A DNA stretch of 64,000 bases, taken from UBA11373 sp035291545 (GTDB lineage Bacteria; Actinomycetota; Acidimicrobiia; Spongiisociales; UBA11373). Below, one piece after another: positions 6,803-15,239 of this stretch (position 1 is its first letter; every line of letters begins with the position of its first letter). A program made the translations under genes and the position numbers. Location of the stretch: contig DATDRW010000069.1 in NCBI GenBank assembly GCA_035291545.1, forward strand, positions 1 through 64,000. Reading direction: 5' to 3'. The notes below the pieces were generated by a model. It saw only the letters and a program-made list of their open reading frames with translations, was not told the origin of the DNA and searched no databases.

Positions 6803-9418
6803 TCAGTGCCTGGCCTCCGCCAGGCTCGTCCCGACCCCCACCTCGGCCAGCAGCGGCACCCGGAGATCGACGATCCCCTCCATGACCTCGCGTACGGTGG
6901 CGGCCACCTCGTCCCGGGCCGGGATCGGCGCCTCGACGACGAGCTCGTCGTGCACCTGGAGGAGGATGGCCGCACCGGTGGCTTCGAGGCGTTCGTCGAG
7001 CACGATCATCGCCTTCTTGATGATGTCGGCCGCGGAGCCCTGGATCGGGGCGTTGAGCGCCATGCGTTCCCCCGCCTGCCGCTCCCGGAAGTTTCCGGAG
7101 ACCAGCTCCGGCAGATAGCGACGCCGTCCCAGGATCGTCTCGGTGTACCCGGTGTTGCGTGCCTCGGCGACGATCGACTCCATGAACGCTCGCACTCCGG
7201 CGAACTGCGAGAAGTAGGCCTCCATCTGCTCCCGGGCCTCCTCCTGGGAGATCTCGAGACGCTGGGCCAGCCCGTAGGCCTCCATGCCGTACAACAAACC
7301 GAAGTTGATCACCTTTGCCCGGCGGCGCATCTCGGGAGTGACGTCGCCGGCGGCGACCGCAAACACCCGCGCCGCGGTCTCGGTGTGCACGTCGGCTCCT
7401 CTCCGGAAGGCCTCGACCAGCGCCGGATCACCGCACAGGTGGGCGAGGATGCGCAGCTCGATCTGGCTGTAGTCGGCAACCACGAACACGTGACCGGGTG
7501 ACGCCACGAATGCCCTGCGGATGGTCCGGCCCTCCTCGGAGCGCACCGGAATGTTCTGCATGTTGGGCTGCTCGGATGAGATTCGCCCGGTCGAGGCTCC
7601 GGTCTGATTGAATATGCAGTGGATGCGGCCGTCTGCCGCGATCAGGGGCAGAAGCCCGTCGACGTAGGTGGAACGCAGCTTCTCCAGCTCCCGGAACCGG
7701 AGCAGATGGTCGACCACGGGGTGGTCGTCGGCCAGTTTCTGCAACACCGAGGCGTCGGTGGAGGGCTGGCCCTTGGGGGTCTTCTTCAACACCGGGAGCC
7801 CGAGCCGCTCGAACAGCACCTCCCGCAGCTGGAGCGTCGAGTTGACGTTGAACGCTTCCCCGGCCGCCTGGTAGATCTGCTTCTCCAGCGTGGCGAGGCG
7901 GTCGCGCAGGCTTTCTCCCAGCTCCTCGAGGTAGTCCCGGTCGATGCCGATCCCGGCCTCCTCCATCCGGGCGAGAACCCGGACCAGCGGCAGCTCAACC
8001 TCATCGAACAGCCGCCGCCCACCCCGGGCGTCCAGCTGTTCCCCCAGAGGTGCCACGAGGCGCGCCACTGCCGTGGCACGGCGCCCCGCCGCCTCCAGGT
8101 CCGGACCGGCCGCTTCGAAGGCGAGCGTGCCCTGGGTGCCTTGCGTCGATCGCTCCCCCTCGGCGGCGATCTCGATCCCGAGCACGCGCCCGGCAAGGTC
8201 GCTCAGCGGCTGGTTGCCGGCTCCGGGATTGATCACGAAGGCGGCGAGTTGGGTGTCGAAGGCGAGACCGCGCAGATCGAGTCCGGCGTCGAACAACGCC
8301 CGAACCAACGGCTTGGCGTCGTGGAGGGCCTTCGGCACGGCCGGATCGGCGAGCGCGTCGGCCAGCGAGCCCAGCCGGTCGAAGGCAACGAAGGTGGCCC
8401 CGTCGTCCTTGGCCACCGCGATGCCGACGAGGTCGCCGTCCTCCCACACGGGATCGAGTGCCAGCATCCCCGGTCCGGCAGCGGCGAGGGCATCGGCTCC
8501 CGATCCCGACCCCACCTCCACCTCGATCACCTCGTCGCGCTCCGCGGCCGCTCCCCCGATCTCCTGGAGGCGCTGCCACAACGATCGGAAGGCGAGCTCG
8601 TCGAAGACCCGGCGCACCTCCTGCGGATCCCAGGGCAGCAGGCGCAGCCGTTCCGGATCGGTCTCGACGGCGACGTCGTCGACGAGGCGGGAGAGATCGC
8701 GGTTGAGAAAGGCCTGCTCCCGCGCCCCCGCCAGACTCTCCTTGAGCCTGGGGGTCTGCTCGTCGAGGTGCTCGTAGATCCCCTCGAGGGTGCCGTACCC
8801 CGCAACGAGTCGGGAGGCGGTCTTCTCCCCCACCCCGGGAACGCCGGGGAGGTTGTCCGAGGAGTCGCCCCGCAGTGCCGCGTAGTCCGGATACTGCTCC
8901 GGAGTCACCCCGTACCTGTCGAGCACGTAAGCGGCGTCCGCCACCACAATGTCGCTGATCCCCCGCCGCGTGTAGTAGACCTTGATCCGCCCCCCGATCA
9001 GTTGGAATGCGTCGCGGTCGCCGGTGACCACGAGCACCTCCCATCCGGAAGCGGCGGCGCCCCGGGCCACGGTGGCGATGATGTCGTCGGCCTCCCAGCC
9101 CGGCGCGATGAACTGGGCCAGCCGGAGTACGTCGGCCACCTCGTGGATCAGCGGCAGCTGGCTGCGGAATAGGTCGGGCGCCGCCTCACGCTGTGCCTTG
9201 TACTCGGTGTACCGCTCGGCACGGAAGGTCCGCTCCGGACTGTCCCAGGCGACCGCCATGGCGTCCGGATGCTCCTCGCCGAGCAGTTTGATGATCATCG
9301 AGGTGAACCCGTAGACGGCGTTCGTCACCTGTCCGGTCGGTGTCGCCAGGTCGCTCGGCAGCGCATAGAAGGCGCGGTAGGCCAGAGAATGCCCGTCGAT
9401 CAGGGCGAGAGTCGGCAT
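6803..9418 (-). CDS. polA: DNA polymerase I
   Basis: An 871-residue Pol I. The N-terminal 5'-3' exonuclease (about residues 1-290) has LIDGHSLAYRAFYAL, VVTGDRDAFQLIGG and the helix-hairpin-helix GVPGVGEKTAS. The central 3'-5' exonuclease fold is present, but its metal-binding acidic motifs are not recognisable (MLALDPVWEDGDL where a DxE is expected), so proofreading is probably lost, as in several actinobacterial and Thermus Pol I enzymes. The polymerase domain carries motif A (VVADYSQIELRILAHL), motif B (RRRAKVINFGLLYGM) and motif C (LQVHDELVVEAP). It fills gaps in excision repair and removes RNA primers. The ATG at 9418 gives a standard N-terminus (MPTLALIDGHS). Confidence 0.97.
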   Translation of the reverse strand: MPTLALIDGHSLAYRAFYALPSDLATPTGQVTNAVYGFTSMIIKLLGEEHPDAMAVAWDSPERTFRAERYTEYKAQREAAPDLFRSQLPLIHEVADVLRLAQFIAPGWEADDIIATVARGAAASGWEVLVVTGDRDAFQLIGGRIKVYYTRRGISDIVVADAAYVLDRYGVTPEQYPDYAALRGDSSDNLPGVPGVGEKTASRLVAGYGTLEGIYEHLDEQTPRLKESLAGAREQAFLNRDLSRLVDDVAVETDPERLRLLPWDPQEVRRVFDELAFRSLWQRLQEIGGAAAERDEVIEVEVGSGSGADALAAAGPGMLALDPVWEDGDLVGIAVAKDDGATFVAFDRLGSLADALADPAVPKALHDAKPLVRALFDAGLDLRGLAFDTQLAAFVINPGAGNQPLSDLAGRVLGIEIAAEGERSTQGTQGTLAFEAAGPDLEAAGRRATAVARLVAPLGEQLDARGGRRLFDEVELPLVRVLARMEEAGIGIDRDYLEELGESLRDRLATLEKQIYQAAGEAFNVNSTLQLREVLFERLGLPVLKKTPKGQPSTDASVLQKLADDHPVVDHLLRFRELEKLRSTYVDGLLPLIAADGRIHCIFNQTGASTGRISSEQPNMQNIPVRSEEGRTIRRAFVASPGHVFVVADYSQIELRILAHLCGDPALVEAFRRGADVHTETAARVFAVAAGDVTPEMRRRAKVINFGLLYGMEAYGLAQRLEISQEEAREQMEAYFSQFAGVRAFMESIVAEARNTGYTETILGRRRYLPELVSGNFRERQAGERMALNAPIQGSAADIIKKAMIVLDERLEATGAAILLQVHDELVVEAPIPARDEVAATVREVMEGIVDLRVPLLAEVGVGTSLAEARH

Positions 9419-9434
9419 GCCGGGCGATGGTAGG

Positions 9435-9490
9435 AGAGACCGGAGGCCGGATACCAGATGCCGGATACCGGAGGCCGGATACCGGAGGCC
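9435..9490. repeat. Eight-unit heptamer array upstream of polA
   Basis: In steps of seven from 9435: AGAGACC, GGAGGCC, GGATACC, AGATGCC, GGATACC, GGAGGCC, GGATACC, GGAGGCC. The array fills almost the whole gap between the stop of the small coiled-coil gene (9496) and the polA start (9418). It therefore occupies the place of the polA leader, unless polA is transcribed from further upstream. Confidence 0.92.
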
Positions 9491-9495
9491 GGAAC

Positions 9496-9786
9496 TCAGG
9501 GGTCGGAGTCGTGGGGGCCGAGCCTCTCCAGCAGCTTGGCCCGTTTCGTGTTCAGGCGATCGATCCGGGCGGACAGGTCCGCCACCAGCCCGCGGAAGCG
9601 CGCCACGTCGCGGCTCGTGTCCCGGGCGTCCTCGCGCTCGATCGGGCCCCCCACTGCAGCGTCGCGCACGGCATCGTCCTCGAGATGCTGGTGGACCCCA
9701 AGCTCCTCCTCGGTCTGCCGAACCACCTCGCGCAGACGGGCGATCTCGTCGGTGACGGCGAAGAGCCGCTTCTCCAGGCGTCGCAC
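9496..9786 (-). CDS. Small coiled-coil protein of unknown function
   Basis: A 96-residue soluble protein made almost entirely of charged heptad-like helices (RRLEKRLFAVTDEIARLREV, then FRGLVADLSARIDRLNTKRA). No known family was recognised. The GTG at 9786 is the last sensible start: the same frame stays open further upstream, but there it runs through the tRNA-Leu gene on the opposite strand and an array of repeats, which cannot be protein coding. It sits 77 bases upstream of polA on the same strand. The coding call rests on helical heptads and codon bias, so it is moderate. Confidence 0.6.
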   Translation of the reverse strand: MRRLEKRLFAVTDEIARLREVVRQTEEELGVHQHLEDDAVRDAAVGGPIEREDARDTSRDVARFRGLVADLSARIDRLNTKRAKLLERLGPHDSDP

Positions 9787-9846
9787 CCGCGCATGGTACG
9801 GACCAGATGCCGATCCGGGGCAGCGGGTCGTATCATCCGGCGACGA

Positions 9847-9929
9847 ACCGGGATGGCGGAATGGAAGACGCGGCGGACTCAAAATCCGTTGGGCGAAAGC
9901 CCGTGGGGGTTCGACTCCCCCTCCCGGTA
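9847..9929 (+). tRNA. tRNA-Leu (anticodon CAA)
   Basis: An 83-base class II tRNA. The acceptor stem ACCGGGA (9847-9853) pairs with TCCCGGT (9922-9928), and A is the discriminator base. The anticodon stem GCGGA/TCCGT encloses the loop CTCAAAA, giving anticodon CAA, which reads UUG. A long variable arm (GGGC-GAAA-GCCC) marks a leucine or serine tRNA, and the T loop is GGTTCGACTCC. CCA is not encoded. The gene lies opposite the open frame upstream of the coiled-coil gene and is followed directly by heptamer repeats. Confidence 0.93.
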
Positions 9930-9932
9930 CGC

Positions 9933-10092
9933 GAGAGGCACCAGGCAATAGGCACCAGGCATTAGGCACCAGGTACGCACGGACGTTCTGATTTCGCGAT
10001 ACCGACCCTGACCGGTCTCCGGCATCCGGTCTCCGGCATCCGGCCTCCGGCCTCCGCCTCTGGTGCCTGGTGCCTCGTGCCTGGTGCCTCTC
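9933..10092. repeat. Heptamer arrays forming a 27-bp-arm inverted repeat
   Basis: From 9936 the units are AGGCACC, AGGCAAT, AGGCACC, AGGCATT, AGGCACC, AGGTACG. After an unrelated stretch the phase resumes at 10012 with CCGGTCT, CCGGCAT, CCGGTCT, CCGGCAT, CCGGCCT, CCGGCCT, CCGCCTC, then TGGTGCC, TGGTGCC, TCGTGCC, TGGTGCC. The outer ends (9933-9959 and 10066-10092) are inverted repeats of each other, matching over 27 bases apart from four central positions. RNA from either strand could fold into a long hairpin. The right arm ends two bases before the nadE stop codon, so it could act as a terminator for both tRNA-Leu and nadE. Confidence 0.9.
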
Positions 10093-10093
10093 A

Positions 10094-11797
10094 CTACGCC
10101 CTGAACCCGTTCGTGATCGGCAGCCTGCGGTCGCGTCCCAGTGCCTTGGTCGTGATCTTCACGCCCGGCGCCGCCTGGCGGCGTTTGTACTCATTGCGAT
10201 CGACCATCCGGGTCAACCGCTCCACTGTGGCCCGGTCAAAGCCCTCGGCCACGATCTGGGCGATGCTGCGGTCCCGTTCGATGTAGCCGCGGAGAATCTG
10301 GTCCAGGGTCTCATAGGGCGGGAGGGAATCCGTATCCAGCTGGCCGGGCCGCAACTCGGCCGACGGCGGCTTGTCGATCGTGGCCTGAGGAATCACCTCG
10401 CCGTCGCGATTGCGCCACCGGGCGAGGTCGTACACCAGCGTCTTCCACACATCGACGAGCACCGCGTAGCCCCCCACCATGTCACCGTAGATAGTGGAGT
10501 ACCCGACCGACATCTCCGACTTGTTGCCGGTGGAGACCACCATGTGCCCGAACTTGTTGGAGAGCGCCATGAGGATCGCCCCCCGGATCCTCGCCTGCAG
10601 GTTCTCCTCGGTGACGTCGGGCGAAGTGCCGGTGAACACGGCTTCCAGCGTTTCGAGGAATCCTGTGAACGGCGGCTCGATCGGGATCTCGTCGAAACGG
10701 ATGCCGAGGTTGCGTGCCAATACCCGCGAGTCCTCCACCGCGCCGGCGCTGGAGTAGCGGGAGGGCATGGTGATCCCCCACACCGCCTCTGCACCGAGGG
10801 CGTCGGCGGCGAGGGTGGCCGTGAGCGCCGAGTCGACGCCGCCGGAAAGGCCCACCACCACACCGCGGAAGCCGTTCTTGCGAACGTAGCCCCCCAGCCC
10901 GCAGACGAGCGCCCGATACACCTCGGCGACTTCATCGAGCGGCTCGTGAGCCGGCGGCGGCGGCTCCGGATCACCCTCGAGTAGGTCACCGGTGGAAACC
11001 ACGATCGCACCCACCCCCGAGCGGCCCTCCTCGCGCAGTGGAACGTCCACCCAGAAGCGCTCCTCGGCGAACTGGGGTGCCCGGTACAGCAGATATCCCG
11101 AGGCGTCGAACACCATGCTCTGTCCGTCGAACACCAGCTCGTCCTGACCGCCGACCAGATTGAGGTACACCACCGGCACCCCGGCCTCGCGGGCGCGGGC
11201 GGCCAGCATCGCCTCCCGCTCCCGGCCCTTTCCGCGGTGATAGGGCGAACCGTTGATGTTCACCAGGATGTCCGCCCCGTTTCCCGCCTGCTGTGCCGGA
11301 GGCCCGTCGGGCACCCAGATGTCCTCGCACACCGAGACACCGACCACCGCTCCGTTGATCTCCCAGAGCGCGCCCGGCCGGGTGCCCACGGCAAAGTAAC
11401 GAGCTTCGTCGAAGACGCCGTAGTTGGGAAGACGGCACTTGTGATAGACGCCGCGTACCCGGCCTCCCTGGATCAGCGCGGCGGCGTTGTGCACCCGGAC
11501 GTGCCCGGCGTCGTCGGGTGGCAGCGACGACCGGTCGACGAACCCCACGACCGTCGTCGTGTCGCCGGCATCCTTCGCCAGGCGGTGGAGCGCCTCGATG
11601 TTGGCATTGACGAACCCCTCGCGCAGCACCAGGTCCTCCGGCGGATACCCGGTGATCGCCAACTCGGGCACGAGGAGGACGTCGGCCTGGCACTCCTCGG
11701 CCCATGCCATCGCCCCGCGGATGATCTCAGAGTTCGCCTCGATGTCGCCGACGGTGAGGTCGACCTGGGCGCAGGCGACTCGGAGGAAGTCGGTCAT
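10094..11797 (-). CDS. nadE: NAD+ synthase, glutamine-hydrolysing
   Basis: A 567-residue two-domain enzyme making NAD+ from deamido-NAD+, ATP and glutamine. The N-terminal nitrilase-type glutaminase domain (residues 1-270) shows the Glu-Lys-Cys triad in PELAITGYPPED, YHKCRLPNYGVFDE and GVSVCEDIW. The C-terminal synthetase has the PP-loop VVGLSGGVDSALTATLA and STGNKSEMSVGY. The length and domain order match the glutamine-dependent form, so no separate amidotransferase is needed. The ATG at 11797 gives MTDFLRVACAQVDL. It is 84 bases downstream of trpA, beyond a clear hairpin terminator, so it probably has its own promoter. Confidence 0.95.
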   Translation of the reverse strand: MTDFLRVACAQVDLTVGDIEANSEIIRGAMAWAEECQADVLLVPELAITGYPPEDLVLREGFVNANIEALHRLAKDAGDTTTVVGFVDRSSLPPDDAGHVRVHNAAALIQGGRVRGVYHKCRLPNYGVFDEARYFAVGTRPGALWEINGAVVGVSVCEDIWVPDGPPAQQAGNGADILVNINGSPYHRGKGREREAMLAARAREAGVPVVYLNLVGGQDELVFDGQSMVFDASGYLLYRAPQFAEERFWVDVPLREEGRSGVGAIVVSTGDLLEGDPEPPPPAHEPLDEVAEVYRALVCGLGGYVRKNGFRGVVVGLSGGVDSALTATLAADALGAEAVWGITMPSRYSSAGAVEDSRVLARNLGIRFDEIPIEPPFTGFLETLEAVFTGTSPDVTEENLQARIRGAILMALSNKFGHMVVSTGNKSEMSVGYSTIYGDMVGGYAVLVDVWKTLVYDLARWRNRDGEVIPQATIDKPPSAELRPGQLDTDSLPPYETLDQILRGYIERDRSIAQIVAEGFDRATVERLTRMVDRNEYKRRQAAPGVKITTKALGRDRRLPITNGFRA

Positions 11798-11827
11798 ACG
11801 ACCCAGGGTAGGGCGCCGGCCCGGCGT

Positions 11828-11850
11828 CTTCTGCTCGGTCGGAGCAGAAG
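11828..11850 (-). terminator. Hairpin terminator after trpA
   Basis: CTTCTGCTC-GGTCG-GAGCAGAAG is a perfect 9-bp stem with a 5-base loop, flanked by GC-rich sequence. It lies between the trpA stop (11882) and the nadE start (11797). No T-run follows. It is the best candidate for the end of the trp transcript. Confidence 0.6.
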
Positions 11851-11881
11851 GGCGTCGGCCGTCGGTCCGCTGCCGGCCCGG

Positions 11882-12697
11882 TCACCGCTGCACCCGCACG
11901 GCCCGAGCCAGATCTGCCACCGCCGCAGAGAGTGAAGCTGCCGCTGCGGCGACGCTCTCCGCATCGAGGACACGCCGCACCAGCGCCGAACCCACGATGA
12001 CTCCGTCGGCGAGTGCGGCGGCATCGGCCGCCGCCTCGGGACCGGAGATGCCCACCCCGAGCACGACGGGGATGTCGCTCAGGGCGCGGATCCGGGCGAC
12101 GAGGGCCGCGCCGTGGCTGCTGGACCGGCGACGTTCGCCGGTGACTCCCATTTCGGCGATGCCGTACACGAACGGGGGTCGGGCATCCACCACCCGCCGG
12201 AGCCGATCTGTGGCGGTGGTCGGCGCGGCGAACTGCACGAGTCCGATCCCCGCGGCCCGGCACGCCTCTGCGATCTCGGCGGACTCGTCGACGGGGAGGT
12301 CGGCAACGATCAGCGCGGCAGCCCCGGCGTCGGCGGCGGCCCGGCAGAACGCGGCCGCACCCTTGTGCAGCACCGGGTTGACATAGGTCATCACCGCCAC
12401 CGGGAGCCGCACCACATCCGTCACCGCAGCGATCACCTCGAGTCCCTTGTGCAACGTCATACCGGCGGCAAGGGCACGTTTGCCCGCCTCCTGGATGACC
12501 GGCCCGTCCATGAGCGGGTCGGCGTACGGCATCCCGATCTCGAACCCGTCGGCTCCCGCCTCCGCCATCGCCGCGAACAGCGACACCGAGGCGGCGGTGT
12601 CGACAAGCCCTGCCATGAGATACGGCAGCAGCAGGGCACGCCCCTCGGAGCGGGCCGCGGCGAACGCGTCGCCGAAGCTCACGTTCGCGCGCGCCAC
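11882..12697 (-). CDS. trpA: Tryptophan synthase alpha chain
   Basis: A 271-residue TIM-barrel subunit that cleaves indole-3-glycerol phosphate and passes indole to TrpB. The catalytic Glu and Asp are in FEIGMPYADPLMDGP. The substrate-loop region FVYGIAEMGVTG and phosphate-binding GVGISGPEA are also present. Two starts are possible. The GTG at 12697 has AGGTGG four bases upstream and overlaps trpB by 19 bases. The GTG at 12682 overlaps the trpB stop as GTGA, like the other junctions here, but has no ribosome binding site. The first is annotated. It is the last gene of the trp run. Confidence 0.94.
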   Translation of the reverse strand: MARANVSFGDAFAAARSEGRALLLPYLMAGLVDTAASVSLFAAMAEAGADGFEIGMPYADPLMDGPVIQEAGKRALAAGMTLHKGLEVIAAVTDVVRLPVAVMTYVNPVLHKGAAAFCRAAADAGAAALIVADLPVDESAEIAEACRAAGIGLVQFAAPTTATDRLRRVVDARPPFVYGIAEMGVTGERRRSSSHGAALVARIRALSDIPVVLGVGISGPEAAADAAALADGVIVGSALVRRVLDAESVAAAAASLSAAVADLARAVRVQR

Positions 12698-13851
12698 GCC
12701 GCCACCTGATCGACGTCCTTGTCGCCGCGGCCACTCAGGCACATCACGACCGTCTTGTGGGCGAGCGCGACCCGTTCCCGGGCGATCCAGGCGAGGGCGT
12801 GCGCCGGTTCCAGCGCCGGGATGATGCCTTCGGTACGGCACAGCAGGTCCATGGCGGCGACGGCTTCGCGGTCGGTGGCCGACTCGTAGCGGGCGATGCC
12901 GGCGTCCTTGAAGTAGGCATGTTCCGGCCCGACGCCGGGGTAGTCGAGCCCCGCCGAGATCGAATGCGCCTCGAGCACCTGGCCCTCATCGTCCTGGAGC
13001 AAGTAGGTGCGGGCACCGTGCAATACGCCCGGCGAACCGGCGGAGAGCGATGCACCGTGGCGGCCGGTGGCGATTCCATCGCCTCCCGCTTCCACACCCA
13101 CCAGTCGGACCCCGCTGCCGACGAACGGGTGGAACATGCCCATGGAGTTCGACCCGCCCCCGACGCAGGCGACCACGACATCGGGTACCCGGCTCCCCAG
13201 TTGAGCGATCGTCTCCTCCCCGATCACCCGTTGGAACTCGCGCACGATCCAGGGAAAGGGGTGGGGGCCGACCACCGAGCCGATGATGTAGTGCGTCGTC
13301 TCCACGGTGGCCACCCAGTCCCGGAGGGCGGCACTCACCGCATCCTTCAGGGTCCCCGCCCCCGACGTCACCGGGGTCACCACGGCGCCGAGCATCCGCA
13401 TCCGTTCCACGTTGAGGGCCTGGCGCCGGATGTCGACCTCCCCCATGAACACCTCACACTCGAGCCCGAGGAGGGCACAGGCGGTGGCGGTGGCCACCCC
13501 GTGCTGGCCGGCCCCGGTCTCGGCGATCACCCGCGGTTTGCCCATCCGCTGGGCGAGCAACCCCTGCCCGACCGTGTTGTTGATCTTGTGTGCGCCGGTG
13601 TGGGCGAGATCCTCCCGCTTCAGCAGCAGATCGATCCCCAACTCCGCAGACAACCGTCGTGCCGGATACAGCGGCGTCGGTCTCCCCACGAAGTCCCTCA
13701 GCAGTGCAGCCAGCTCCGACTGGAATCCGGAGTCGGCGACGGCGGCGACGAATGCCGACTCCAGTTCGGCGAGCGCCGGCATCAGCGTCTCCGGGGCGAA
13801 CGCTCCCCCGTACTCCCCGAACCGCCCGCGGTGGTCGGGTCGAGCCGTCAT
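12679..13851 (-). CDS. trpB: Tryptophan synthase beta chain
   Basis: A 390-residue PLP enzyme that condenses indole with serine. The N-terminus GRFGEYGGAFAPETLMPAL is typical of TrpB1. The PLP lysine is in LKREDLAHTGAHKINN, the ammonia-tunnel and substrate loop is AETGAGQHGVATAT, and the PLP phosphate site is CVGGGSNSMGMF. The ATG at 13851 overlaps the trpF stop as ATGA, which fixes the start; the frame stays open further upstream only as a shadow of trpF and trpC. The C-terminus ends with SGRGDKDVDQVA, as in the family. Confidence 0.97.
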   Translation of the reverse strand: MTARPDHRGRFGEYGGAFAPETLMPALAELESAFVAAVADSGFQSELAALLRDFVGRPTPLYPARRLSAELGIDLLLKREDLAHTGAHKINNTVGQGLLAQRMGKPRVIAETGAGQHGVATATACALLGLECEVFMGEVDIRRQALNVERMRMLGAVVTPVTSGAGTLKDAVSAALRDWVATVETTHYIIGSVVGPHPFPWIVREFQRVIGEETIAQLGSRVPDVVVACVGGGSNSMGMFHPFVGSGVRLVGVEAGGDGIATGRHGASLSAGSPGVLHGARTYLLQDDEGQVLEAHSISAGLDYPGVGPEHAYFKDAGIARYESATDREAVAAMDLLCRTEGIIPALEPAHALAWIARERVALAHKTVVMCLSGRGDKDVDQVAAWRART

Positions 13852-14447
13852 CGGGCCGCCTCGACGAACTGCCGCATCAGGTCGGGATCCTTGATCCCCG
13901 GCGACCGCTCCACACCGGAGGAGACGTCGACCCCCCACGCGCCGGTGGCCGCGATCGCCCCGGCCACCGACGCGGGGGTGAGTCCACCGGCGATCACGAA
14001 GTCGCCCCCGAGCCCGCCTGCCAGGTCCCAGGCGAACCGTCGGCCGGTTCCGCCGTGCACACCCGTGCCACCGGTGTCGAGAAGGGGACGCGCCCCTTCG
14101 GGCACCACCGTCAGGTCCGGTGTCCCGGCGGTGACCGGAACCGGGAACAGCACCGCGAGACCCGCTCTGAGGGCGGCGCGGGCGGCGTCCGCGGAATGCA
14201 CACCGTGCGGCTGCACACCGGACACCCCGGCGAACACCGCGGCGGCGACCACCCACTCGGGATCCGAGTCGACCGTCAGCAGGTACCGCTCGACGGGTAT
14301 CCCGGCGGCAAGGTCGACAACCCGTTGCAGAGGCACGAACCGAGGCGAGACCGGGGCGACCACGAAGCCGACTGCGTCGGCGCCGGCGCTCACCGCGGCC
14401 TCGACGTCCCGGCGCCGGGTCATCCCGCACAGCTTCACCCAGGTCAC
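13848..14447 (-). CDS. trpF: Phosphoribosylanthranilate isomerase
   Basis: A 199-residue TIM barrel catalysing the Amadori rearrangement of phosphoribosylanthranilate. The catalytic cysteine is in VKLCGMTRR near the N-terminus, and the general-acid aspartate is in GVDVSSGVERSPGIKD. FVIAGGLTPASV supplies phosphate binding. The GTG start at 14447 overlaps the trpC stop as GTGA. Many high-GC actinomycetes lack trpF and use the bifunctional PriA, so a separate trpF here is a lineage clue. Confidence 0.93.
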   Translation of the reverse strand: MTWVKLCGMTRRRDVEAAVSAGADAVGFVVAPVSPRFVPLQRVVDLAAGIPVERYLLTVDSDPEWVVAAAVFAGVSGVQPHGVHSADAARAALRAGLAVLFPVPVTAGTPDLTVVPEGARPLLDTGGTGVHGGTGRRFAWDLAGGLGGDFVIAGGLTPASVAGAIAATGAWGVDVSSGVERSPGIKDPDLMRQFVEAAR

Positions 14448-15232
14448 GAGCGACCTCGCAACGACTCCACGAATCCTGCGGGATCCGGGTGTCGAACCGC
14501 GGCCTCGCCGACGAGCACGGCGTCGTAGCCGGCGGCGGCCATCCGGGCCGCGGCGGCCGGAGTCGACACCCCGCTCTCGGCGACGGCGACACAGCCCTCC
14601 GGGAGAAAGCGGCGCAGCGACTCTGCGGTGGCGAGGTCCACGGTGAACGACCGGAGGTCCCGGTTGTTCACACCGACGATGGAGGCGCCGATCGCCGCAA
14701 CACGACGTGCCTCTCCTTCATCGTGCACCTCGACGAGTGCGTCGATGCCGGCGGCCTCGGCCGCCGCCTGCGCCTCGCACAACTCGGCGTCTGACAGGAT
14801 GGCGGCGATCAGAAGCACGGCGTCGGCACCCATGGCCCGCGCCTCCCACACCTGCGCCGGATGGAGCACGAAGTCCTTGCGCAGCACCGGGAGCGACACC
14901 CGGCTGCGCACGGTCGCCAGGTCGCCGGGGAGTGCCCCGAAGTGATCCGCCTCGGTGAGCACCGACACCCCCGCGGCACCTCCCCGTTCATAGGCGGCCG
15001 CCAACGCCGCGGGGTCGAGGTCGGGGGCGATGGCACCCGCCGAGGGAGAGCGCCGTTTCACCTCGGCGACGATGGAGAGACCGCCTCCGGTGAGGGCGTC
15101 GGAGAATCCCCGCGGCGGAGGGGCCATTGCCGCGGCGGCGCGCAGTGTCGCCTCACGGGCGATCACTCCGGGGAGCCGGGAGCGGACGGAGGCAAGTATC
15201 TCGGGCAGCACCGGCGCATCGTAGAAACCCAC
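14444..15232 (-). CDS. trpC: Indole-3-glycerol phosphate synthase
   Basis: A 262-residue enzyme closing the indole ring. Family motifs are present in order: IVAEVKRRSPSAG (catalytic lysine and substrate contacts), VSVLTEADHFGAL, PVLRKDFVLHPAQVWEARA, DALVEVHDEGEARR, IVGVNNRDLRSF and VAESGVSTPAAA. The GTG at 15232 starts VGFYDAPVLPEILASV and gives a normal length. It begins 7 bases after the stop of the histidine kinase gene and overlaps trpF by 4 bases, so translation of the kinase and trpC is probably coupled. Confidence 0.95.
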   Translation of the reverse strand: MGFYDAPVLPEILASVRSRLPGVIAREATLRAAAAMAPPPRGFSDALTGGGLSIVAEVKRRSPSAGAIAPDLDPAALAAAYERGGAAGVSVLTEADHFGALPGDLATVRSRVSLPVLRKDFVLHPAQVWEARAMGADAVLLIAAILSDAELCEAQAAAEAAGIDALVEVHDEGEARRVAAIGASIVGVNNRDLRSFTVDLATAESLRRFLPEGCVAVAESGVSTPAAAARMAAAGYDAVLVGEAAVRHPDPAGFVESLRGRS

Positions 15233-15239
15233 CCGCCCA

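Noticed and set aside
9787..9969. An N-terminal extension of the coiled-coil gene
   Set aside because: The open frame runs through tRNA-Leu on the other strand and a repeat array, so it cannot be real coding sequence.
9435..10092. A possible CRISPR array
   Set aside because: The units are only 7 bases long with no spacers, and no cas genes are near.
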